A stretch of DNA of 64,000 nt from JAVVEG01 sp032251455. GTDB lineage: Bacteria > Pseudomonadota > Gammaproteobacteria > Pseudomonadales > Pseudohongiellaceae. Every line of letters begins with the position of its first letter. The stretch's first letter is position 1. The stretch lies in NCBI GenBank assembly GCA_032251455.1, contig JAVVEG010000004.1, forward strand, positions 1-64,000, read 5' to 3'. A program made the position numbers and the translations under genes. Positions 45,276 through 53,655 of this stretch are shown in pieces. The notes below the pieces were generated by a model that did no database searches, had not been told where the DNA came from, and was given only the letters and a program-made list of their open reading frames with translations.

Positions 45276-46739
45276 TTATGCCCGCCAGAATGAGACCGTA
45301 AACAGAATCAGGATCGTCATGAACTCGAGCCTGCCTATTATCATGCCAAAGCACAAAGCCCATTTGGCAAGGGGGGTAAGGCTGGAGAAATTGCCGGCCG
45401 GCCCGATGATATCGCCCAATCCCGGGCCTACATTCATCAAGGCTGTGGCAGCTCCGCTCAGGCTGGTAATAATATCCAGTTGTTGCGAACTCAACAGGAG
45501 TGTCAGCAGAACCAGCGCAATGATCATCACAAACAGAAAAACCACCAGCGATGTCACAATATCATCACTCACCGGGTGCCCATTGTATTTGCGCGCAATT
45601 TCAGCGCGGGGATGAACGGCGCGCTGGAACTGTTCGGCGATCAGCATCAAACAGAGCTGAATCCTGAATATCTTGACACCTCCGCTGGTCGAACCTGAAC
45701 AACCTCCAATGAATGTTGCAAAAAGAAAAATCACTATGGCGAAATTGCCCCACAGCATGTAATCGACACTGGCATATCCGGTAGTGGTAATCACGGAAGT
45801 GAGATTGAAAATGGCCAGGGTAACCGCGTCAAGCACGCCATAACCGTCCTGGATCAGGGGAATGCTCAGCAAGACCGCAATAATCACAATAATTCCCAGC
45901 AGCCCCTTGACCTGGACGTCCAGGAAAATACCTGGCTTCCGGTCTTTAAGATACCGCACATACAGCACGAACGGGATAGACCCCAGCAGCATGAAGCTGG
46001 TGGCCGCCCATTGCATGGCCATCGAGCCGAATTGCCCGAATGAACTGTCCGAGGTTGAATATCCCCCCGTGGAAACGGTGGTCATGGCATGATTGACCGC
46101 ATTGAACAGGTCCATGCCCAGCAGCAGGTAAACACAAAGGCATAAAAAAGAGATCCCAAAGTAAACCCAGACAATTCGCGTCAGCAGGGTCTGGGTTCGA
46201 GGCAGGGATTTTTCCGACCAGTCCGAGGATTCGGTCTGAAACAGCCTCATGCCGCCGATGCGCAGAAATGGCAGCACTGCCGCCGCCATCCCGATAATCC
46301 CCACGCCACCCAGCCATTGCAGCATGGAGCGCCAGAGCAGGATATCGGGCGCCATATCATCCAGGCCGCTGAAAACCGTCGAACCTGTCGTGGTCATCCC
46401 CGATATTGATTCAAAAACAGCGTCAGTAATGCTGATGCCCGGCATCGCGTACAGAAAAGGCAGACTGCCAAACAATGGCAGCAGCAACCAGGCTCCAGCC
46501 GTAATCAGGAACATCTGGCGTGACTGCAAGCCATGAGCCTGCTGGAATATCCGTCCAGTCAACCAGAGCGCTCCTCCGGATAGACCTGATACCATGGCAG
46601 CCTGCAGATAAGCCTGGGTATTACCCGAGAGCAGAAAAAATGCCATCAGGGCCGGAACCAGCATGCAGACGGAAAGTCCAAGCAAAAGCAGACCGATTAC
46701 CAAAAAAGCGGGGCTGAATAATTTCATGTGGGCCAGCAT
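45276..46739 (-). CDS. trkH: Trk potassium uptake protein, TrkH family
   Basis: TrkH is the membrane pore of the Trk potassium system and works with cytoplasmic TrkA. The 487-residue product contains the four pore loops with selectivity-filter glycines: GMTTTGSTVFSG, TTVSTGGYSTSD, TSVITTTGYAS and LMNVGPGLG. It also has the FIGGCSGSTSGGVKIFR segment. Multiple hydrophobic segments fit a 2TM-like fourfold channel. No trkA is adjacent. Confidence 0.94.
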   Translation of the reverse strand: MLAHMKLFSPAFLVIGLLLLGLSVCMLVPALMAFFLLSGNTQAYLQAAMVSGLSGGALWLTGRIFQQAHGLQSRQMFLITAGAWLLLPLFGSLPFLYAMPGISITDAVFESISGMTTTGSTVFSGLDDMAPDILLWRSMLQWLGGVGIIGMAAAVLPFLRIGGMRLFQTESSDWSEKSLPRTQTLLTRIVWVYFGISFLCLCVYLLLGMDLFNAVNHAMTTVSTGGYSTSDSSFGQFGSMAMQWAATSFMLLGSIPFVLYVRYLKDRKPGIFLDVQVKGLLGIIVIIAVLLSIPLIQDGYGVLDAVTLAIFNLTSVITTTGYASVDYMLWGNFAIVIFLFATFIGGCSGSTSGGVKIFRIQLCLMLIAEQFQRAVHPRAEIARKYNGHPVSDDIVTSLVVFLFVMIIALVLLTLLLSSQQLDIITSLSGAATALMNVGPGLGDIIGPAGNFSSLTPLAKWALCFGMIIGRLEFMTILILFTVSFWRA

Positions 46740-46909
46740 AAAGTGAACGGCAGAATTTCTCTATGCGTACTTTACTCAAAATAGTAGAATTTGCGTAAAT
46801 ATTCTTTGATCTGCATACTAGCAGGGCATTGGCCAGGGAATAGCAGCTGGCCGCCTGTCGCACACAACCAGGCAGAATACTCCATACATTCACATTTCAG
46901 GCATCTCTC

Positions 46910-48481
46910 ATGAAAATACTGATGATCTACCCACAGATTGACGCGCCACTTGGAACCAACCATGGTATCGCCTCTCTGGCTGGGGTATTGCACGCCAATG
47001 GGCATGAAATGGACTTGATGCATGTATCGGAAAAATACCGCCCTGTTCCCAGCAGCGAGGAAATCATTGCCTATATCAGGGAAACCAAGCCCGGACTGGT
47101 CGGTTTCTCGGTCATGTCCCAGCAATATGACTGGGTTGTCGAACAGAGCAAGGCCATTCGCGCCGCCATGCCGGAACTGGTGCAAACCATCGGTGGTGTC
47201 CACGTCACCATGGTGCCTGACGAGGTGCATAAATCCCGCCTGTTCGATTACACCTGTGTCGGTGAAGCCGACTGGGCCCTGCTGGAATTGATGAACGCGC
47301 TGGAAAAAGGCGAGCGACCTCATCATCTAGCCAATTTCCGCTCCTGGATGGGTGATGTGCCCGTAGTCAACAAGGTAGCCCCCTTTCCTGACCTGGACAA
47401 GTTGCCACCGCTGGATTACAACGTTTTCGACATGAAAGCTGTCATGAAGGAAACCCGGGGCTGGATGGGGATACTGACCTCACGCGGCTGTCCCTACAAA
47501 TGCACCTACTGTTTCAATATCGAGATTGTCGACCAGTACATGGAGGATGGCGCCGCCCGCAACGTCAAGGACTTCCTGCGCCATTTTCCCATCGATGTGA
47601 TGATGGATGACCTGAAGAAGCTGTTGCGGGAAAACCCGGAAATCAACACCTTCATTTTCGATGATGACCTGTTCACGCTGAATACCGAGTATGTCGTCGA
47701 GTTCTGCGAAGCCTACAAACGCCACAAGATTGGCATCCCCTTTGTCGTCAACGGCCATGTCAACTGCTTTGAGAAGGTCGCCGCCAAGGCCCTGAGTGAA
47801 GCCGGCTGCATCATTGTCAAATTCGGCCTGGAAAGCGGCTCTGCGCGGGTCAGACGCGAAGTGCTCAAGCGCTACATGAAAAACGAGCAGATCGAAAACT
47901 CCTTCTATGCTGCCCACGCCTACAATCTGCACAGCTCCGCCTTCATCATGTTCGGCCTGCCCTATGAAGGCCGGGAAGAAATCATGGAGACCCTCCGCCT
48001 GTGCGCCAAGGTCAAGATGGGGCGTTTCCGCTGGGCCCTGTTCTTCCCCTTCAAGGGCACGGCCGGCTACGAGATTGCCAAACCGCTCATCGACGAAGAC
48101 AAAATGGCCGGCAAGGGCAATTACTTCGATGGCTCCTGTCTGAATTTCGGTGAAGAACATGATCTGTTCCTGGACAAGCTGGCCAAGCTCTGCAACTGGT
48201 ATGTCAATGCCGAGACCGACTGGGAATGCGCCCCGATTTACCGCAACCTGGTCGAAAAAGTGGAAGCCATGGACAAGGAAACCTGGATGCGCGAGTACGA
48301 AGACCTGGTGGCCTATGACCGTGACCTGTCCGAAGAATTGATGGCCCGCGACCAGATTCACTACACCATCCGCTACTCCAATGTCATGGGCGTACGCTCG
48401 GACTACATCAAGGAGGAACGTGAAATGATGGCCAGAGGTGAACGCAAGGAAGCCATCGCCTATACGCTGGACCAGAGCTGA
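46910..48481 (+). CDS. Cobalamin-binding-type radical SAM enzyme
   Basis: The 523-residue protein begins with a B12-binding-like Rossmann domain (about 1-130, MKILMIYPQIDAPLGTNHGI and VQTIGGVHVTMVPDE). A radical SAM core follows, with the cysteine triad at 194, 198 and 201 in RGCPYKCTYCFN. It then shows NTFIFDDDLFTLN, GCIIVKFGLESGSARVR and SAFIMFGLPYEG. The C-terminal 130 residues are helical and charged. Such enzymes (BchE and P-methylase types) catalyse methylations, cyclisations or other radical chemistry. It heads a probable operon with two GT9-like genes, 15 bases upstream of the first. I infer it modifies a surface sugar or lipid carrier. The substrate is unknown. Confidence 0.85.
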   Translation: MKILMIYPQIDAPLGTNHGIASLAGVLHANGHEMDLMHVSEKYRPVPSSEEIIAYIRETKPGLVGFSVMSQQYDWVVEQSKAIRAAMPELVQTIGGVHVTMVPDEVHKSRLFDYTCVGEADWALLELMNALEKGERPHHLANFRSWMGDVPVVNKVAPFPDLDKLPPLDYNVFDMKAVMKETRGWMGILTSRGCPYKCTYCFNIEIVDQYMEDGAARNVKDFLRHFPIDVMMDDLKKLLRENPEINTFIFDDDLFTLNTEYVVEFCEAYKRHKIGIPFVVNGHVNCFEKVAAKALSEAGCIIVKFGLESGSARVRREVLKRYMKNEQIENSFYAAHAYNLHSSAFIMFGLPYEGREEIMETLRLCAKVKMGRFRWALFFPFKGTAGYEIAKPLIDEDKMAGKGNYFDGSCLNFGEEHDLFLDKLAKLCNWYVNAETDWECAPIYRNLVEKVEAMDKETWMREYEDLVAYDRDLSEELMARDQIHYTIRYSNVMGVRSDYIKEEREMMARGERKEAIAYTLDQS

Positions 48482-48496
48482 TGGCCTCCTGACACT

Positions 48497-49552
48497 GTGC
48501 TGCCTGCCCTGGAAAACGTCACCAGCCTGGTGGTGCGCTGCCCGAACTGGGTAGGCGACATCGTCATGGCGACCCCGGTTTTCGAATGCCTGCGGGCCAA
48601 TTTCCCGCAGGCCACCATCACCGCCCTGGTCAGGCCCTATGCCCGGGGCATTCTTGAAGACAGCCCCTGGTTCGATTACATCGTGGATTGCGAGGACAAG
48701 AGCCTGCACGGGATGCAGGCCATCCGCCAGGCCCTGCGTCCGCTGGCCCCCGATTTCGGTCTGCTGCTGACCAATACCACCCATTCCTGGCTGACCTTTC
48801 GCCTTGCCGGCGTTTCCCGGGTCTATGGCTACCAGCGCAATCTGCGCCGATTCTTCCTCAGCGGCGGCCCCCTGCCACAACGCGAAGGCAAGGCCTACCG
48901 GCCCCTGCCAATGCAGGACTATTACCTGGAGCTGTGTCGCTATCTGCAACTGAGCCTGCCGACCCAGCCACGCAGCACCCTGTATATCGGAGCCGAGCTG
49001 GCGGAAAAAGGCAGGCAACGATTACAGGCCCTGGGTATCGATGAGAACAGACTGGTCATCGGCCTGAATCCGGGGGCCAGCTTTGGTTCCTCGAAATGCT
49101 GGCCAGCCGAACATTTTGCCCGGCTGGCCGAACTGTTGCAGGCAGAGTTTGACTGCCACCTCCTGTTGTTGACCGGGCCGGGAGAGGAAACCATTGCCGA
49201 CAAAATTACCGAGCTGAGCAAGGCCAATATCATCAACACTGCCAGCGCCCGCATCGATCTGGCCGAACTCAAACCCCTGATTCAACGCTGCCAGCTGTTG
49301 ATCACCAATGACACCGGTCCCCGCCATTATGCAGTCGCCTTCCGGGTTCCGCATATCGTGCTGATGGGGCCAACCAATCCATTGTATACCGCAGCCAATC
49401 TGGAAGACTCCCGGGTCATCCGGAAAGACCTGCCTTGCATACCCTGCCACAAGAAGGTCTGTCCGCTGGGTCATCATGCCTGCATGCGTGAAATCAGCCC
49501 AGAGGAAGTCCTCCAACAGGCCTTACAGCTCTTGAAGGAAAAAGAGACATGA
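48497..49552 (+). CDS. GT9 glycosyltransferase, heptosyltransferase II (WaaF)-like
   Basis: The 351-residue protein starts at GTG. It has the ADP-heptose:LPS heptosyltransferase pattern: RCPNWVGDIVMATPVFECLR at the N-terminal Rossmann domain and LNPGASFGSSKCWPAEHFARL in the second. The C-terminal ITNDTGPRHYAVAFRVPHIV segment reads DTGPRH where the family usually has DSGPMH. Near the end is the cysteine signature CIPCHKKVCPLGHHACM. It could transfer heptose to lipopolysaccharide core or build another glycoconjugate. It overlaps the next gene by 4 bases. Confidence 0.85.
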   Translation: MLPALENVTSLVVRCPNWVGDIVMATPVFECLRANFPQATITALVRPYARGILEDSPWFDYIVDCEDKSLHGMQAIRQALRPLAPDFGLLLTNTTHSWLTFRLAGVSRVYGYQRNLRRFFLSGGPLPQREGKAYRPLPMQDYYLELCRYLQLSLPTQPRSTLYIGAELAEKGRQRLQALGIDENRLVIGLNPGASFGSSKCWPAEHFARLAELLQAEFDCHLLLLTGPGEETIADKITELSKANIINTASARIDLAELKPLIQRCQLLITNDTGPRHYAVAFRVPHIVLMGPTNPLYTAANLEDSRVIRKDLPCIPCHKKVCPLGHHACMREISPEEVLQQALQLLKEKET

Positions 49553-51039
49553 GACCCGCTTATTACCGAGAACAATGGGAGCAGATCAAACCCAGCCCCA
49601 GTGCGGAAGACCTTAAATCCTTGTCCCAGCGTGTGGCCTCGGCCTTTGTCGACCGTTACTTCTACAGCGACGAATACAATCAGGAATACATTCAACTGCT
49701 GTGCGAAATGGCCACCAGCAATGCCGAGCCCGAACTGAATCAACTTGCCGCCAAAAGCCTGTTTGGCATCGTCATCGAACGGCTCTGTGACGATTTCGAA
49801 GAACTGCAGACAGAAACCTATAACCGACTGATCAGTCAGGTAGCGGGCTACCTGCGGGCCTTGCCCCAAGGCCAGCAACTGGACGAACGGCTGCAGCGTT
49901 TTCATCTGCACAGTGAAGACCAGCTTTATCAGCGCGTGGAGGCGATGCGGCTGACTCCCGACAGCGTGCTTCCCGCCGATATCGAACCCAGGAAAATACT
50001 GATCCTGTCCCGGGTCACCATCGGCGCCGATGTCGCGGTGACCAGTGTCATCTGCCAGCGTCTGGCCCAGGCTTTTCCGCAAGCTGAATTGGTGGTGCTG
50101 GGCAATGACAAGCTTCGCCAGATCATGACCCCTGCATCGGGCATCCGGATTCGCGAACTGCACTACGCCCGTCATGGGGGACTGGTCGAACGCTTCAACA
50201 CCTGGCTGGATCTGGTTGCCGATGTCGAAGCGGAACTGCAGGGGCTCAGTGCCAATGAATATCTCGTGTTTGACCCTGATTCCCGGTTGACACAACTGGG
50301 CGTCCTGCCCCTGGTTGCTGACCGCAACTACCGCTTCTTCAACAGCCGTGGCAAACAGGGTTATCCTGTCAAGGGCTCCATCTCTGCTTTGTGCAATACC
50401 TGGCTCAACAATGTGCTGGGTGACAACAATTTCAATTACCCACGGGTCTGGCTGAACGAAGCCTGCCTGAATACCGCTGCAAGTCTGCGTCAACAGCTTT
50501 GTCAGCACCCGGCCCACCGCCTGATCACGCTGAATCTGGGTGTCGGTGGCAATCAGCGCAAGCGGGTCGCCGGTGACTTCGAGGCCGACCTGGTGCTCAG
50601 CCTGCTGCAGGAAAGCAATACCACAGTTATTCTGGATATGGGCTTCGGTGATGAGGAGCAGCAGCGCAGCACCTATATCCTGGACGCTGCCCGCAAACAA
50701 GGCATCACGACGCACACAACTGCGTTCGACAGCTTGACGCAAGTGCCGCCACATACAGCCCTGCTGGGCGTCGAGTGCAATGTGGGCGAGATCGGCGCCC
50801 TGATCAGCCACAGCGATGAGTTCATCGGCTACGATTCAGCTTGTCAGCATATTGGCGCCGCACTCGGTATCCCCACCTACACCATCTTTGCCGGCACCAG
50901 CAATGCCCGTTTCATCCGGCGCTGGCATGCCAGTGGCCCCAATACCAGCGAAATAGTCTATGTGGACACGCTGAGCCGGGAACACGAGATCGATACCGTG
51001 GAACTGATCCAGCGCCTGCATGAACTCCGCCGGGAGTGA
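49549..51039 (+). CDS. GT9-fold glycosyltransferase-like protein with N-terminal helical domain
   Basis: The 496-residue protein has an uncharacterised helical N-terminal region (about 1-145). A GT9-type Rossmann domain follows (RKILILSRVTIGADVAVTSV, about 148-167, with AFPQAELVVLGNDK). Its C-terminal domain contains EIGALISHSDEFIGYDSACQ, HIGAALGIPTYTIFAG and SNARFIRRW. The pattern suggests a distant heptosyltransferase-like enzyme, but the normal nucleotide-sugar motifs are weak. It overlaps the WaaF-like gene by 4 bases and is probably the last gene of the operon begun by the radical SAM gene. Function unknown. Confidence 0.7.
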   Translation: MRPAYYREQWEQIKPSPSAEDLKSLSQRVASAFVDRYFYSDEYNQEYIQLLCEMATSNAEPELNQLAAKSLFGIVIERLCDDFEELQTETYNRLISQVAGYLRALPQGQQLDERLQRFHLHSEDQLYQRVEAMRLTPDSVLPADIEPRKILILSRVTIGADVAVTSVICQRLAQAFPQAELVVLGNDKLRQIMTPASGIRIRELHYARHGGLVERFNTWLDLVADVEAELQGLSANEYLVFDPDSRLTQLGVLPLVADRNYRFFNSRGKQGYPVKGSISALCNTWLNNVLGDNNFNYPRVWLNEACLNTAASLRQQLCQHPAHRLITLNLGVGGNQRKRVAGDFEADLVLSLLQESNTTVILDMGFGDEEQQRSTYILDAARKQGITTHTTAFDSLTQVPPHTALLGVECNVGEIGALISHSDEFIGYDSACQHIGAALGIPTYTIFAGTSNARFIRRWHASGPNTSEIVYVDTLSREHEIDTVELIQRLHELRRE

Positions 51040-51057
51040 GTTTCTGCTGACGCAGAC

Positions 51058-51939
51058 TTACTCCATTTTCCCAATACCCTGCAGGAACATATCGATCACC
51101 ATCTGTTGCTGCAAGCTGCCATCGGGGTCATTCGCCGTCTTGTATCGACACAAGTCTTCAGCCCAGGCGGATGTCCGCAGGCGTAATGGCGGCTTTTCCA
51201 TCCCGGCGCAGTCCGCCACAATACGCGCCACTTCTTCACTGCTCTGATAAACCTCGCCACCCCCGGCTGCAGCCCGTTGCTGCATACTATTCCGGTATCG
51301 AGCCAGAATGGGCTGGTATTCATCTTCGGCAACACCCCCCGTGGCATTCATCTTTTCCATGACATTATTGACGAATTCCGAACGGATGCCACCCGGCTCT
51401 ATCAAGGTAAACAGAATACCAAAAGCTGGCTGCACATAAGTTGCCAGCGCTTCCGTATAGCCTTCAACGGCAAACTTTGCGGCACAATACAGTTCATTGA
51501 AAGGCTGGCCGACCAGCCCACCCACAGAACTGATATTGATGATATGTCCCTGCCGACGCACGCGCATTGTTGGCAACACCGCCCGGGTGCAGCGAATGAC
51601 ACCCATCAGATTGATATCAAAAACCTCATCAATCTCTGCCTTTGTTGCCTGTTCGGTGCTGCGAACATATCCCGCCCCTGCATTATTGACCAGGAGATCA
51701 ATTTGTCCAAATTCGTCAATCACCGCCTGCAGACAGCCTTGCACGCTGTCATCGTCCTGCACATCCAGTTGCCGCACCAGTACACTGACACCCTGCTTTT
51801 CAGCTTCGGCCAGCAAGGCATCCTGCTTGCTGATATTGCGCATCGTGGCAACAGTGGTGTAACCCCTTTGCGCCAATAATATTGCCAGATGCAAACCTAC
51901 ACCGGACGAAGTACCGGTTACTACAGCAATCTTTTTCAT
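51058..51939 (-). CDS. Short-chain dehydrogenase/reductase
   Basis: The 293-residue SDR has the NAD(P) motif VTGTSSGVGLHLA (residues 6-18) and NNAGAG. The catalytic serine is in NISSVGGLVGQ and the active-site pair is in YCAAKFAVEG. An AAGAGG site lies 7 bases before its ATG. Substrate cannot be told. An apparent longer frame reading through the N gap at 51980 is an artefact. It lies between the glycosyltransferase genes (convergent) and thiI. Confidence 0.9.
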   Translation of the reverse strand: MKKIAVVTGTSSGVGLHLAILLAQRGYTTVATMRNISKQDALLAEAEKQGVSVLVRQLDVQDDDSVQGCLQAVIDEFGQIDLLVNNAGAGYVRSTEQATKAEIDEVFDINLMGVIRCTRAVLPTMRVRRQGHIINISSVGGLVGQPFNELYCAAKFAVEGYTEALATYVQPAFGILFTLIEPGGIRSEFVNNVMEKMNATGGVAEDEYQPILARYRNSMQQRAAAGGGEVYQSSEEVARIVADCAGMEKPPLRLRTSAWAEDLCRYKTANDPDGSLQQQMVIDMFLQGIGKME

Positions 51940-51979
51940 AAAATCCTCTTTGGTTTTATTGGTTAATCCAGTATCTACG

Positions 51980-52079
51980 NNNNNNNNNNNNNNNNNNNNN
52001 NNNNNNNNNNNNNNNNNNNNNNNNNNNNNNNNNNNNNNNNNNNNNNNNNNNNNNNNNNNNNNNNNNNNNNNNNNNNNNN
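51980..52079. other. Assembly gap (100 N) between thiI and the SDR gene
   Basis: Undetermined bases lie 41 bases upstream of the SDR start and remove the end of thiI. The two flanks share no overlap, so real sequence is missing here and its length is unknown. Confidence 0.99.
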
Positions 52080-53293
52080 TCCGCTGTTTCCTGGGCATGA
52101 ACCGCGCGGTAACCCAGACCTTCGACCACCTTGTCTATCATCTGGATGGCCCGGTTTTCCACCGCCTGTTCCAGCACGCTGAAATCGAAATTCTCCTCTT
52201 CCTTCTGGATGCGCTCGGCTCTGGCCCGGGTGGTGGGCTTTACTGATATCACGCCGCAATATTCAGGAATATGACTGGAAAATGCTTCGGTGCCGATCTG
52301 CCGCGCCTGGTCAATGATGTCCTGTTTATCCATCAGCACCAGAGGACGCAGTACCAGCATTTGCGTCACTGAATCGATGACGGCAAGATTGGCCAGGGTC
52401 TGGCTGGATACCTGGGCCACCGCTTCGCCGGTAACCAGGGCCTGCAGTTTCAGCTCGGCTGCCACCTGGGCCGCTGCCCGCAGCATCATTCTTTTCAGCA
52501 CAACGCCCATCTGGGCATTGTCCACCCGGGTCAGAATCTGTTCGACCACTTCCGCAAAAGGCACCGTGACAAATTTCACCCGATGTGAAGACCCGTATTT
52601 CATCCACAGGTAGACCGCCAGCTCCTTGACCGCCAATTCATGTTCCCTGCCACCCAGATTGAAAAAACAGTAGTGCGTGAGCAGACCACGCTTGATGCAC
52701 TGAAAGCTGGCCACTGCCGAATCGAACCCGCCCGATATCAGCGACAGCACCCCATCCTGTGAACCCAGAGGGTATCCACCCAGGCCTTTGCTGAGTTTTT
52801 CGACCACCAGCAGCTGATCACGCAGGATAGTGATACGCACCACCACGTCGGGATTCTGGAGATCAACCCCTGCGGTATTTACTTTGGCCAATATGCCCGC
52901 ACCAACATAGCGCTCAACATCCGTCGAGGTAAAGCCATGCTGGCCGTTGCGCCGACAGCGCACCGCAAAAGTGCGGCCTGGCAGCTGATCGCCATAATAG
53001 GCCAGCGTGTGAGCCAGGATGCCGGCAAAATCCGGCAATGGCGTTTTCCTTACCCGCGCTACCGTGCCTACGCCGGGAGTGCTGATCAGGATGTCCTCCA
53101 GTTTTTGCAGCAATTCGGCATCATCCGAGGCAGTGCTGATCTCAAATTTGTCCCACTCCCCCTTGATCTGGACACTTGCATCAATGCGTTGCAGCAGCAA
53201 TGACAGATTTCGCCGCAGAATCCGGATCAATCTGCGCCGCACCGGGCGGGTCTTGATGGTGATTTCCGGAAAAAACCGGACGATATACTCCAT
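52080..53293 (-). CDS. thiI: tRNA 4-thiouridine synthase ThiI, C terminus in gap
   Basis: ThiI thiolates U8 of tRNA and, with a rhodanese domain, supports thiamine thiazole synthesis. The visible 404 residues contain the N-terminal ferredoxin-like and THUMP domains (about 1-170). The PP-loop SLISGGFDSAVASF follows, along with the conserved IPEYCGVISVKP, which carries the cysteine equivalent to E. coli C344. The C-terminal rhodanese domain of the E. coli enzyme would lie in or beyond the gap, so its presence is unknown. It is divergent from glnA. Confidence 0.94.
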
Positions 53294-53331
53294 TGTTCTG
53301 TACTACCTTTTTATCCGTTCAAATCTGTTTA

Positions 53332-53378
53332 TGCACCAAAATAGAGCGCAAGTTAAAACAGTGCACTATTTTGGTTCA
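53332..53378. promoter_or_regulatory. Two NtrC-type binding sites upstream of glnA
   Basis: Site 53332-53348 (TGCACCAAAATAGAGCG) and site 53362-53378 (TGCACTATTTTGGTTCA) resemble the enteric NtrC enhancer TGCACTAAAATGGTGCA. The second matches 13 of 14 arm bases. Their starts are 30 bases apart, three helical turns, like the paired enhancer sites of E. coli glnA. They lie about 230-265 bases before the predicted sigma-54 start. A degenerate third site is at 53503-53520. Confidence 0.75.
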
Positions 53379-53577
53379 TGTGTTGCCGCTATTTCAGCAA
53401 ATTCCCTTTGAAAACCTGGGCTTTCAACTTGTTCACGAATGGCATATATTTTGCTGCCCCCTTGTGCATACAAGCCTGAACTGCGATGCTACCCTGCATT
53501 GTTGCACCAATTATAGTGCCCAGGCAGTCGCTTGTTGAGTGCGGGATACTGCACCAGTAACAAATCAACGTTGGGGA

Positions 53578-53592
53578 GGGTACCGGATTGGC
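53578..53592 (+). promoter_or_regulatory. Predicted sigma-54 promoter of glnA
   Basis: GGGTACCGGATTGGC places the invariant GG (579-580) and GC (591-592) 12 bases apart and matches the TGGYACGRNNNTTGC consensus at most other positions. The start site would be near 53604, about 52 bases before the glnA ATG. NtrC-type sites upstream support it. Confidence 0.7.
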
Positions 53593-53655
53593 CGGACTCT
53601 CCAAATTAACCTGTGACCCGAACGGTCACATTCTCGATCACACGGAGGATCAGGA

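Noticed and set aside
47480..49018. A 512-codon minus-strand open frame
   Set aside because: It is antisense to the radical SAM and WaaF-like genes and has no recognisable motifs. Long antisense frames are common in GC-rich coding DNA.
49474..50811. A 445-codon minus-strand open frame
   Set aside because: It is antisense to the GT9-like gene, which overlaps and is co-directional with its neighbour. No motif supports the antisense frame.
51058..52098. An SDR protein with an N-terminal extension
   Set aside because: The extension is read through the N run. A ribosome-binding site and a typical SDR N terminus support the internal start at 51939.
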